NCBI GenBank assembly: GCA_035509415.1
Contig: DATJLQ010000175.1
Coordinates: forward strand, 1 to 26,104
DNA from: DATJLQ01 sp035509415
Lineage (GTDB): Bacteria > Pseudomonadota > Alphaproteobacteria > JACZXZ01
DNA: 26,104 nt
Reading direction: 5' to 3'
Shown here in pieces: positions 1 through 8,627 of the stretch. Both the position numbers and the translations under genes were made by a program. Each line of letters opens with the position of its first letter. Within the stretch, counting starts at the first letter, position 1. The notes under the pieces are model-generated. The model was not told the DNA's origin, made no database searches, and was given only the letters and a program-made list of their open reading frames with translations.

Positions 1-447
1 GATGGGCTTGCCCGCGCGGCGCACGGTGCGGGCGAGGAGGTCCATCTCGAGGTCGTCGACCTTGAGGCGCTGCTCGGCGCCCTCGCCGCCGCCCCGCCGC
101 AGCACGGCCTCGAGGCGCGCGAGGAGCTCGGAGAAGGCGAAAGGCTTGGTGAGATAGTCGTCGCCGCCGGCGCGCAGGCCCTTGACCCGGTCGTCGACCT
201 GGGCGAGGGCGGAAAGGATCAGCACCGGCGTGCGGCGGCCCTGGGCGCGCAGGGTCTGCACAATCGAGAGGCCGTCAAGCTCCGGCAGCATGCGATCGAC
301 GATCATGGCGTCGTAGCTCTCGCTGAGCGCCTTGAAAAGCCCGTCGCGGCCGTCGCCGGCGCGGTCGGTGACGTAGCCGCTCTCGTTGAGCCCCTTGACG
401 AGGTAATCGGCCGTGGCGGCATCGTCCTCGATGACCAGTATGCGCAT
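1..447 (-). CDS. OmpR/PhoB-family response regulator (partial, N-terminal 149 residues)
   Basis: This is the receiver domain of a two-component response regulator; the reading frame is open to the window edge, so the DNA-binding part is mostly missing. The N-terminus MRILVIEDD gives the acidic pocket. The phosphoacceptor is Asp51 in IVDRMLPELDG, with Ser79 in the switch position and Lys101 in the TKPF motif. After about residue 125 the linker leads into what should be an OmpR-type winged helix (KVDDLEMDLLARTVRRAGKPI is its first beta-sheet). The overall look is that of the CusR/CopR-like subgroup. It lies downstream of the degP-like gene on the same strand, about 105 bp after its stop, so the two may be co-transcribed, with a sensor kinase probably further left. 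That arrangement suggests an envelope-stress or metal-response circuit, but the input signal cannot be read from this fragment. Confidence 0.9.
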   Translation of the reverse strand, partial: MRILVIEDDAATADYLVKGLNESGYVTDRAGDGRDGLFKALSESYDAMIVDRMLPELDGLSIVQTLRAQGRRTPVLILSALAQVDDRVKGLRAGGDDYLTKPFAFSELLARLEAVLRRGGGEGAEQRLKVDDLEMDLLARTVRRAGKPI

Positions 448-507
448 GGCGGGACAGTAGCAATCGTCAGTGGCAATCGGAACAGGTGGCCTCGGCCGCG
501 CGCCCGG

Positions 508-538
508 CGCCCTCTCCCCGGGGGGCGGGGAGAGGGCG
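508..538. repeat. Perfect 12-bp-stem palindrome between degP and the response regulator
   Basis: Arms at 508-519 and 527-538 (CGCCCTCTCCCC and its exact complement) flank a 7-nt loop. No T-run follows on either strand, so it is not a classical intrinsic terminator. The CCCTCTCCCC/GGGGAGAGGG design is a common dispersed palindrome in GC-rich proteobacterial genomes. It may cap the 3' end of the degP message. Confidence 0.7.
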
Positions 539-552
539 GCCTGCCGGCAAGC

Positions 553-2043
<1,491 letters not shown>

Positions 2044-2258
2044 CGCGTACTCCTTGGCTTCAGAGACGATTCGGTTGCCCCGGACCGAGCGGCCGGAGTG
2101 AGGTTGCCTGAGAATATGGATGGCGCGCCTAAAGCGGCCGTGGCGGCGGAATTAATATTCGGTAAGGTATATGAACGGCCGCAGGTCGGGCCGCCTGCCC
2201 GCCCGGCCGCCCGCAAATCCGGCCGGGGGCGCGCGGCGCGCCCGCCGCGGCTCTCGCG

Positions 2259-2287
2259 AAAAAGGGCCGGAGCGTGCGCTCCGGCCC
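2259..2287 (-). terminator. Intrinsic terminator of the second pstS gene
   Basis: Read on the minus strand, the stem GGGCCGGAGC pairs with GCTCCGGCCC around a 4-nt loop and is followed directly by five T residues (plus-strand A-run 2259-2263). It lies about 55 bp after the stop codon of the minus-strand pstS gene at 2342. It should end the phosphate-binding-protein transcript before the degP gene. Confidence 0.85.
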
Positions 2288-2341
2288 CCGGTTCCGCTCC
2301 GCGGCCGCGCGTCGAGCGACGCCGGCACGCCGGAGTTCGCG

Positions 2342-3382
2342 TTACATGGTCCAGATCGGCTTGCCGTTCGGGCTCTTGAGCGACTTGTTCCAGCTTTCCT
2401 CGATCTGCTTCACGACGTCGTCGGGCAGCGGCACGTAGTCGAGCGCCTTGGCCTGCGCCTGGCCGTCCTTGAGCGCCCAGTCGAGGAACTTGAGGGCGAG
2501 AAGGTTCTGCGCGGGGTCGGAATCGGTGCGCATCAGCATGTAGGTGGCCGCCGTGATGGGCCAGCTGGTCGCACCCGGCTGATCGGTCAGGATCAGGTAG
2601 AAGTTGCGCACCTTCGAGAAGTCGGCATGCGCGGCCGCCGCCTGGAACGCGTCCATGGTCGGCTTCACGCGCTTCCCGTCCTTGTTGATCATGTCGGCGT
2701 AGGTGAGCTTGTTCTCCATCGCGTAGGCGTATTCGACGTAGCCGATGGCGCCGTCGACCTGCTGCACGTAGGAGGCGACGCCGGCATTGCCCTTGCCGCC
2801 CACGCCCACGGGCCAGTCGACCGAGGTGTTGTCGCCGACCTTGGACTTCCACTCGTCGCTCACCTTCGAGAGGTAGTTGGTGAAGTTGAAGGTGGTGCCC
2901 GAGCCGTCCGAGCGGTGCACGACCGTGATCGCGGCGTGCGCGAGCTTGGCCTCGGGATTGAGCTTCTTGATCGCCGCGTCGTCCCAGTACTTGATCTTGC
3001 CGAGATAGATGTCGGCGAGGGTCGGGCCGTCGAACACGAGCTCGCCGGGCGCGATGCCGGCCAAGTGCACGACGGGCACGATCGAGATGATCACCTGCGG
3101 GAACTGGATCAGGTTGTTCTTCTCGAGATCCTCGGGCTTGAGCGGCATGTCGGTGTTGGCGAACAGAACGGTCTTGGATTCGATCTGCTTGATGCCGCCG
3201 CCGGAGCCGATCGCCTGGTAATTGACCGAATCGCCTTTATCCGTGGCGTATTTGTCGGCCCACTTGGCGAGCACCGGGTAGATCGCCGTGCCGCCCGCGC
3301 CGGTCAGGTTCGCGGCGTGAGCGCCGGCGCAACCGAGCGCGACGACCGTCGCCGCGACGGCTGCCAAAATATGTCTTCTCAT
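2342..3382 (-). CDS. pstS: Phosphate ABC transporter substrate-binding protein PstS (copy 1, classical type)
   Basis: This is a 346-residue periplasmic phosphate-binding protein that delivers phosphate to the PstCA permease. A signal peptide (MRRHILAAVAATVVALGC, ending AHA near residue 23) precedes a mature chain beginning NLTGAGGTAIYP. The family phosphate-binding motifs are all present: TGAGGT near the mature N-terminus, AIGSGGGIKQI, and HRSDGSGTTFNFTNYLSKV. I chose the ATG at 3382, not the longer frame from 3442, because GGAGG sits 5 nt upstream and the signal peptide starts exactly there. It follows pstA on the same strand after a 358-bp gap carrying Pho-box-like repeats, so it probably has its own phosphate-controlled promoter. 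It ends at a clear intrinsic terminator. It is closer to the E. coli PstS pattern than the other copy at 5664-6752. Confidence 0.95.
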   Translation of the reverse strand: MRRHILAAVAATVVALGCAGAHAANLTGAGGTAIYPVLAKWADKYATDKGDSVNYQAIGSGGGIKQIESKTVLFANTDMPLKPEDLEKNNLIQFPQVIISIVPVVHLAGIAPGELVFDGPTLADIYLGKIKYWDDAAIKKLNPEAKLAHAAITVVHRSDGSGTTFNFTNYLSKVSDEWKSKVGDNTSVDWPVGVGGKGNAGVASYVQQVDGAIGYVEYAYAMENKLTYADMINKDGKRVKPTMDAFQAAAAHADFSKVRNFYLILTDQPGATSWPITAATYMLMRTDSDPAQNLLALKFLDWALKDGQAQAKALDYVPLPDDVVKQIEESWNKSLKSPNGKPIWTM

Positions 3383-3740
3383 TTCCACCTCCGGATGAGT
3401 TCGGCGCGGTCGCGCACAGAGGGGCTCCCCCATGGGTTCCAAACTCGCCGCGCCGCGCGCACCCTAAGCGGGGCCGGTAAACCTTCCGTGACAGTTATGA
3501 TGCGGATTTGTGACGGCCCGCGCGGCCGGCCGGGGATTACAGGAATTTAATATTTGCGGTCATTGGCCGCTGGAAATGACGGGTCCTGGCCTTTCAGGGA
3601 AATGGCCGTTTGCCTGACCTATGACCGTTTGCCGATGGAGCGGCGCGCCGGCGGGCACCTGAGCGGCCGGCACCAGCACGCGACTCGATATTGGACCGCG
3701 GGCGCCGTCCCTGCCGGCGACTCGAGCGCGTTGCGGCCGG
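3383..3740 (-). other. 358-bp intergenic region between pstA and pstS1
   Basis: I see no gene here. It holds the ribosome-binding site of pstS1 at its left end, a candidate Pho box at 3488-3516, and a 9-bp direct repeat CCGTTTGCC at 3606-3614 and 3625-3633 (19-bp period). No convincing terminator follows pstA, so readthrough from pstSCA into this pstS is possible. Confidence 0.6.
3488..3516 (-). promoter_or_regulatory. Candidate Pho box upstream of pstS1
   Basis: On the minus strand, CCGTCAC and CTGTCAC lie exactly 22 bp apart, two 11-bp PhoB half-site periods. They match the CTGTCAT half-site at 5 of 7 and 6 of 7 positions. The intervening half-site position is poorly conserved. The element is about 105 bp upstream of the pstS1 start codon. 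Binding by PhoB is inferred. Confidence 0.5.
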
Positions 3741-4613
3741 TCAAGTATGGCTGCGGCCGAGCACGAAGCGCGAGAGGATGTTGATCGCGAGCACGAAGCC
3801 GGTCACCAGGAACGCGGCCGCATAGGCAAGGGCGTTGGCCGAGGCGAACGGCTCGTTGATGAAGGTCCAGATCGCGTAGGTGAGGTAGCCGATGGGCGAA
3901 TGGATCAGCTTCCCGTCCCAGAGATAGCTCGACCAGCCGGCGGTATAGAGGAGCGGCGCCGTCTCGCCGACCGAGATCGCGAGGGACAGGAGAATGCCGG
4001 TCAGGATTCCGGGCAACGCCGCCGGCACGCACACGCTCAGGATCACCTTGCGGTCGCCCGCGCCGAGCGCGTAGGCCGCCTCGCGCAGCTCGCCCGGCAC
4101 CTGGCGCAAGGCGAGCTCGGTGGTGCGGCAGATGTAGGGAAGACAGATGATGCCGAGGATGATCGCACCCGCGGCGACCGAGAAGTTCCAGCCCAGCCAT
4201 TCGACCATGGTGACGTAGCCGAAATAGCCCATCACGATCGAGGGCACGCCCACCAGCACGTCGGCGAGGAACAGAATCGTGTTCGCCCAGCGCGACTGGC
4301 GGAACTCCGAGGCGTAGATGCCGGCCGCCATGCCGAACGGCACCGCGAGCAAAAGTCCGCCTGCGGACAGGACCGCGGTACCCTCGATCGCGTTCAGGAG
4401 CCCGCCGCCGGTACCTTGCGTCACGGTGGTGAAGAGGGAAACCGACATGGCGTTCCAGCCGCGCGCGAACACGACCTCGAGAATCCACACCATGATGATC
4501 GAGAGCAGCAGCAAGGCGAGGCCCATCAGCGTCCAGCTCGCGGCGCTGCCCAAGCGGCGCGAGAGGCGCATGTGATGGTTGCGGCGCGGGGCGAGGATGG
4601 TTTCCGCGCTCAT
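3741..4613 (-). CDS. pstA: Phosphate ABC transporter permease PstA
   Basis: This is an inner-membrane subunit of the Pst phosphate importer, about 290 residues with roughly six hydrophobic segments; the first is WTLMGLALLLLSIIMVWIL. The binding-protein-dependent transport signature (EAA loop) reads ELREAAYALGAGDRKVILSVCVPAALPGILTG near residues 175-205; this loop contacts the ATPase. The segments VGVPSIVMGYFGYV and SVGETAPLLYTAG are typical of PstA. The start is uncertain. The ATG at 4613 follows the pstC stop by one base (TGACATG), which suggests translational coupling; an ATG five codons upstream (4628) overlaps pstC, and neither has a strong Shine-Dalgarno. It is co-directional with pstS2 and pstC. 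The partner ATPase PstB is not found in this window. Confidence 0.93.
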   Translation of the reverse strand: MSAETILAPRRNHHMRLSRRLGSAASWTLMGLALLLLSIIMVWILEVVFARGWNAMSVSLFTTVTQGTGGGLLNAIEGTAVLSAGGLLLAVPFGMAAGIYASEFRQSRWANTILFLADVLVGVPSIVMGYFGYVTMVEWLGWNFSVAAGAIILGIICLPYICRTTELALRQVPGELREAAYALGAGDRKVILSVCVPAALPGILTGILLSLAISVGETAPLLYTAGWSSYLWDGKLIHSPIGYLTYAIWTFINEPFASANALAYAAAFLVTGFVLAINILSRFVLGRSHT

Positions 4614-4614
4614 G

Positions 4615-5583
4615 TCAGACGGTCCCATGGCGTGCCGCGGAGCGGCTCCAGACCAGCAGCATCATGCGCGCGAGCGCGTTGATCGCGACCGAGATGACAC
4701 ACAGCACGAGCGCGATCTCGGCGAGCGACTTGACCGCCATGCCGGACGGGTCCTGGAGCGCGCTGTCGAGCTGCGAGACGATGAAGGCCGCCATGGTCGA
4801 GATCGGCGAGTAGATGTTGCCGGGGAGGTAATTGAGCGCATTGCCGCTCACCATCAGGACCGCCATGGTCTCGCCGAGCGCGCGGCCGAGGGCGAGGAAG
4901 GTCGCGCCGATGAGGACGCGCCGCGTGCGCGGCAGCACCACGTACCACACGGTCTCGAAGCGGGTCGCGCCGAGCGCCATCGACGCCTCGCGGAGCGTCG
5001 CGGGCTGGAACACGATCGCGTCGCGCAGCGTGGCCGCGATCAGCGGCACGATCATCATGGCGAGCACGATGCCCGCGGTGAGGAGCCCGTAGCCGCTTCC
5101 GGTCGGGCCCTGGAAGAACGGGATGAAGCCGATCGTATGCTCCATGAACGGGAACAGATGGTTCGAGAGGAACGGAATCAGCACCACGTAGCCCCAGAGG
5201 CCGAACACCACGCTCGGGATCGCGGCGAGGAGCTCGACGAAGAACGAGATCCAGACGCGCAGATGCCCCGGCACGATCTCGGCGAGGAAGATCGCGGCGC
5301 CGGTTCCGATCGGAACCGCGAGGACGAGGGCGATGAGCGTCGAGAGCAGCGTGCCCGCGATCAGGAACAGGATGCCGTAATTCGCGCCGGGCTGGAGCAC
5401 GACGCCATGCACGGTGACCGAATCGGCATAGAGGTTGCCGAGGTTCCACATGTTGCGCACGGAGAACCCGACGCCGTTGAAGACGATCGCCGGCCAGGCG
5501 TAGATCGTGAGAAAAATGACGACCGCCGCCAGGCTCGCCGGGAGCACGCCCGCGAGGATGGCAAGCCAGTTCTTGAACTTCAT
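4615..5583 (-). CDS. pstC: Phosphate ABC transporter permease PstC
   Basis: This is the second inner-membrane channel subunit of the Pst importer, 322 residues. The first membrane segment is NWLAILAGVLPASLAAVVIFLTIYAW, followed by a periplasmic stretch and five further hydrophobic segments. PstC hallmarks are GTGAAIFLAEI, AAIPSVVFGLWGYVVL, and the EAA loop ATLREASMALGATRFETVWYVVLPRTRRVLIGA near residues 205-235. The sequence RALGETMAVLMVSGNA is the characteristic family signature, with the Arg and Glu needed for transport in studied homologues. The ATG at 5583 is chosen because GGGGAG lies 8 nt upstream and the first helix begins at once; an upstream extension to 5781 would overlap pstS2. It lies between pstS2 (80-bp gap with a strong hairpin) and pstA (1-bp gap). 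Confidence 0.94.
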   Translation of the reverse strand: MKFKNWLAILAGVLPASLAAVVIFLTIYAWPAIVFNGVGFSVRNMWNLGNLYADSVTVHGVVLQPGANYGILFLIAGTLLSTLIALVLAVPIGTGAAIFLAEIVPGHLRVWISFFVELLAAIPSVVFGLWGYVVLIPFLSNHLFPFMEHTIGFIPFFQGPTGSGYGLLTAGIVLAMMIVPLIAATLRDAIVFQPATLREASMALGATRFETVWYVVLPRTRRVLIGATFLALGRALGETMAVLMVSGNALNYLPGNIYSPISTMAAFIVSQLDSALQDPSGMAVKSLAEIALVLCVISVAINALARMMLLVWSRSAARHGTV

Positions 5584-5612
5584 CGCGGGGACTCCCCGTC
5601 GCAATGCCGTGC

Positions 5613-5642
5613 CGGGGCCGGTGCGGCTCGACACCGGCCCCG
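5613..5642. repeat. Intercistronic hairpin between pstS2 and pstC
   Basis: A perfect 11-bp stem (5613-5623 with 5632-5642, arm CGGGGCCGGTG) encloses an 8-nt loop just after the pstS2 stop. No T-run follows on the minus strand. Such hairpins commonly protect the 3' end of an upstream binding-protein message, giving more binding protein than permease. That role here is inferred. Confidence 0.7.
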
Positions 5643-5663
5643 CACGTTCGTTCCGGGGCGTCC

Positions 5664-6752
5664 CTATTCGACCTTCGCGACTTGGTCCTTGCTCAGGGTC
5701 GCGATCGCGGACGGGAGCGGCACGAAGCCGACCGCCTTCATGAAGTGGGGCGCGTTGCCTTCGCTCGCCCCCATATCCCAATCGAGGAACGCCTTGACCG
5801 CCTTGGCCACGTCGGCCGAGGGCTGCTTGGTGTTCACGATCGCGTACTCGTAGTTGATGATCGGATAGGACTCCGAGCCGGGCGCGAAGATCAGGCTGAT
5901 GCGCTCGTCCTTCGGGGTCTTCGCGGCGGTCGCCTTCACGGCGGCGCCGACGGTCTTGGCGTCGGGCAGCACGAACTTCCCGGCCTTGTTCTCGAGCATC
6001 GCCTCGCCGAGCTTGGACTGGTCGGTCGCGTTCTTGAAGCTAATGCCGATATACGCGATCGAATAGGGCGTGGTCTTGCTCGCGTTCACCATGCCCGGGT
6101 TGCCCTCGGCGCCGATGCCACCCTGGACCGCGGGCCAGCTCACGGTCGTGCCGTAGCCGGTCGACTTCTCCCAGGACGGTGTGCTGAACGAGAGGTACTG
6201 GGTGAAGATGAAGGTATCGCCGCTGCCGTCCGTGCGGTGGACCGGCACGATGACGTCATGGGGCAGCTTCTCGCCCGGATTTAGCTTCGCGATCGCCGCG
6301 TCGTCCCAGTACTTGATCTTGCCGTCGTAGATTCCGGCCAAGACCGGGCCGCTCAGCTTCAAATGCTTGTCGTTGAAGCCCGGCACGTTGTAGTTGATCA
6401 TCTGCGACGAGATGGCGAGGGGGATGTTGAGCATGCCCGGGCTCTTCTTCATCTGGGCATCGCTCATGTAGGCGTCGGACGCGCCGATCTGCGCGACGCC
6501 CGAGATCGCCTCCGAAATGCCGGTGCCGCTGCCGGTGCCCTGGGTGGTGATCTTCACGTCCGGATGGCTCTTCGCGTAATCCGGGACCCAGAGATTGAAC
6601 AGCGGGTAAAGCAGCGTCGAGCCCGTCTCGAGGATGTTGGTTTCGGCGGATGCCGTGTTGGCGCCAAGCATGAGGCCGGCGGCGAGCGCCGCGACGGCAA
6701 CGACCTTCATCGCGCTCCCGGCGCGGAGCGCGGTTTTCGGGTTCCGGTTCAA
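5664..6752 (-). CDS. pstS: Phosphate ABC transporter substrate-binding protein PstS (copy 2)
   Basis: This is a second periplasmic phosphate-binding protein, about 362 residues, divergent from copy 1. The signal region carries basic residues, a hydrophobic core VVAVAALAAGLMLGA and an ASA cleavage site. The mature protein starts near ETNILETGSTLLYPLFNLW. Binding motifs are TGSTLLYP, TQGTGSGTGISEAI and HRTDGSGDTFIFTQYLS, the last corresponding to the RSDGSGT motif of classical PstS. Start choice: a TTG at 6752 has GGAGG placed 5 nt upstream. The ATG at 6764 contains that GGAGG within its own first codons and has no Shine-Dalgarno of its own. I therefore favour the TTG; an internal ATG at 6710 would also leave an export signal. 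It heads the pstS-pstC-pstA transcript and has a Pho-box-like element upstream. Confidence 0.93.
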   Translation of the reverse strand: MNRNPKTALRAGSAMKVVAVAALAAGLMLGANTASAETNILETGSTLLYPLFNLWVPDYAKSHPDVKITTQGTGSGTGISEAISGVAQIGASDAYMSDAQMKKSPGMLNIPLAISSQMINYNVPGFNDKHLKLSGPVLAGIYDGKIKYWDDAAIAKLNPGEKLPHDVIVPVHRTDGSGDTFIFTQYLSFSTPSWEKSTGYGTTVSWPAVQGGIGAEGNPGMVNASKTTPYSIAYIGISFKNATDQSKLGEAMLENKAGKFVLPDAKTVGAAVKATAAKTPKDERISLIFAPGSESYPIINYEYAIVNTKQPSADVAKAVKAFLDWDMGASEGNAPHFMKAVGFVPLPSAIATLSKDQVAKVE

Positions 6753-6860
6753 ATTGTCCTCCATCGTTCGGATTGCTGAGGTGGCTTAAATTGCACAGCA
6801 AATCCCCCTGCACCCCCCGGCGCAGTCGCAATGCAAGCGACGTGAAATTAAGAAAAATAC

Positions 6861-6878
6861 GTGACGGTAGCGTTACAG
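6861..6878 (-). promoter_or_regulatory. Candidate Pho box upstream of pstS2-pstC-pstA
   Basis: On the minus strand CTGTAAC-GCTA-CCGTCAC forms two 7-bp half-sites separated by 4 bp, the spacing of the PhoB box; each half matches CTGTCAT at 5 of 7 positions. It overlaps a palindrome (CGTTACAG / CTGTAACG, 6871-6889). It lies about 110 bp upstream of the pstS2 start, in a locally AT-rich stretch. PhoB control is inferred. Confidence 0.6.
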
Positions 6879-6956
6879 CCGCTGTAACGGATTTATGAAA
6901 TCCCGCTTGATCTAAGTCATGCGCGCGCGTGCCGAGCGCGCGCCGGACGCCCCGAG

Positions 6957-8396
6957 TCAGGGCGCGATGTAGCTGGTCTTGACCGAGCTGTAGAACTCGA
7001 CCGCGTAGCGGCCCTGCTCGCGCGGGCCGAAGCTCGAGCCCTTCCGGCCGCCGAACGGCACGTGGTAATCGACCCCGGCGGTGGGGAGATTGACCATCAC
7101 CATGCCCGCCTGGGAATGGCGCTTGAAGTGGCTCGCATGTTTGAGCGAGCCGGTGCAGATGCCCGACGAGAGGCCGAAGCTCGTGTCGTTCGCGGTCGCG
7201 AGCGCCTCGTCGTAGCCCTTGACCCGGATCACCGTCGCCACCGGTCCGAAAATCTCTTCGCGGTTGATGCGCATGTCGTTGGTGGTCTCGGTGAAGAGCG
7301 CGGGCGAGAGATAGAATCCCTCGGTCTCGCGGTTGAGCCGCTCGCCGCCCGCGACCAGCTTGGCCCCCTCGCGTTGGCCGAGGCCGATATACTCGAGATC
7401 CTGGTCGAGCTGGCTCTGGTCCACCACCGGGCCGATCTCGACTCCCGGCTTCAGCGCGTTGTCCACCTTGAGCGCCTTCATGCGCGCGGCCAAGGCGCCG
7501 ACGAACCGGTCGTGGATGCCCTCGGTCACGATGAGGCGCGAGGACGCGGTGCAACGTTGGCCGGTCGAGAAGAAGGCGCCGTTGACCGCGCAATTGACGG
7601 CGGTGTCGATCGCCGCGTCGTCGAGCACCACGAGCGGGTTCTTGCCGCCCATCTCGAGCTGGACCTTGAAGGGCCGCTCGGCCGATTTCATCAGCACGTG
7701 CTTCCCGGTCGAGACCGAGCCCGTGAAGCTCACGCCCGCGATATCGGGCGAGCTCAGGATCGCCTCGCCCACGACCGAGCCGCGCCCCATCACGAGATTG
7801 AACACGCCCGCGGGCAGGCCCGCGCGCTGGATGATCTCGGCGAGCGCCCAGGCCGAGCCGGGCACGAGGTCGGCCGGCTTGAACACGACGCAATTGCCGT
7901 AGCAAAGGGCCGGCGCGATCTTCCAGGCCGGGATCGCGATCGGGAAATTCCACGGCGTGATGATGCCGACCACGCCCAAGGGCTCGCGCGTGACCTCGAT
8001 CTCGACGCCGGGACGGGTGGACGCGACCTTGTCGCCCTGGATGCGCAGCGCCTCGCCCGCGAAGAAGCGGAAGATCTGGCCCGCGCGCGTCGCCTCGCCG
8101 ATCGCCTCGGGGAGCGTCTTGCCTTCCTCGCGCGCGAGCAGGCGCCCGAGCTCGTCCTTGCGCGCGAGAATCTCGCTTCCCACCGCATCGAGCGCATCGG
8201 CGCGCACCTGGGGGGTCGAGACCGACCAGGCAGGAAACGCCGCCTTCGCCGCCGCGATGGCCTGGCGCGTCTCCTCGGCGCCGGCCTGGGCATAAAGGCC
8301 CACCAGGTCCTTGAGGTCGGACGGGTTCACGTCCTCGCGCGCGTTGGTCCCCGCGATCCAGGCGCCGCCGATGAGGTTGTTCCGCATTTCGCCCAT
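6957..8396 (-). CDS. NAD(P)-dependent aldehyde dehydrogenase, 2,5-dioxovalerate (alpha-ketoglutaric semialdehyde) dehydrogenase-like
   Basis: This is a complete 479-residue member of the ALDH superfamily, cytosolic, oxidising an aldehyde to its acid with NAD(P)+. Visible residues are the oxyanion-hole Asn150 (ITPWNFP), cofactor Lys173 (VFKPAD), the Rossmann motif SFTGSVSTG near 224-231, general base Glu248 (LEMGGKNP) and nucleophile Cys282 (STGQRCTASSR). The C-terminus (NLPTAGVDYHVPFGGRKGSS, then GPREQGRYAVEFYSSVKTSY) resembles alpha-ketoglutaric semialdehyde dehydrogenases of sugar-acid and hydroxyproline catabolism. I rate that substrate assignment as moderate only. GGAGG lies 9 nt before the ATG at 8396, favouring it over the ATG three codons later. 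It is divergent from a thiamine-diphosphate enzyme with 231 bp between the start codons, so the two may be co-regulated. Confidence 0.9.
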   Translation of the reverse strand: MGEMRNNLIGGAWIAGTNAREDVNPSDLKDLVGLYAQAGAEETRQAIAAAKAAFPAWSVSTPQVRADALDAVGSEILARKDELGRLLAREEGKTLPEAIGEATRAGQIFRFFAGEALRIQGDKVASTRPGVEIEVTREPLGVVGIITPWNFPIAIPAWKIAPALCYGNCVVFKPADLVPGSAWALAEIIQRAGLPAGVFNLVMGRGSVVGEAILSSPDIAGVSFTGSVSTGKHVLMKSAERPFKVQLEMGGKNPLVVLDDAAIDTAVNCAVNGAFFSTGQRCTASSRLIVTEGIHDRFVGALAARMKALKVDNALKPGVEIGPVVDQSQLDQDLEYIGLGQREGAKLVAGGERLNRETEGFYLSPALFTETTNDMRINREEIFGPVATVIRVKGYDEALATANDTSFGLSSGICTGSLKHASHFKRHSQAGMVMVNLPTAGVDYHVPFGGRKGSSFGPREQGRYAVEFYSSVKTSYIAP

Positions 8397-8568
8397 GGCC
8401 TCGTTCCTCCCTGCGGTGCCGTGCCGCGTTCCCCGGAGTTAAGCGGCACGGGCCGACCCAGGCAAGGGGGTCATGGCGTCCCGCGCGCGGCCTGGACAAG
8501 CGCTGGCCCGGGCGCTACCAGTATCGGCGCCGATCCAATCCCTGCACGCGTCCGCGCGACCCTTGCCA

Positions 8569-8610
8569 AGCCACGGATGCCCAGCCACGGAAGCCAAGCC
8601 ACGGACCCGA
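8569..8610 (+). repeat. Three 14-bp tandem direct repeats in front of the ThDP-enzyme gene
   Basis: The 9-mer AGCCACGGA recurs at 8569, 8583 and 8597, exactly 14 bp apart, ending just before the start codon region of the thiamine-diphosphate enzyme. It lies in the divergent intergenic region shared with the ALDH gene. It could be a regulator-binding array or a short slippage product. Confidence 0.7.
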
Positions 8611-8627
8611 TGGGAGAAAAAGCCGTC

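Noticed and set aside
508..538. Intrinsic terminator call for the degP hairpin
   Set aside because: Strong stem but no T-run on either strand; listed as a palindrome instead.
7062..8627. Long plus-strand open frame continuous with the ThDP enzyme (1087-residue reading)
   Set aside because: The first half is antisense to the ALDH gene and has no family pattern; homology starts at about 8646 after a ribosome-binding site.
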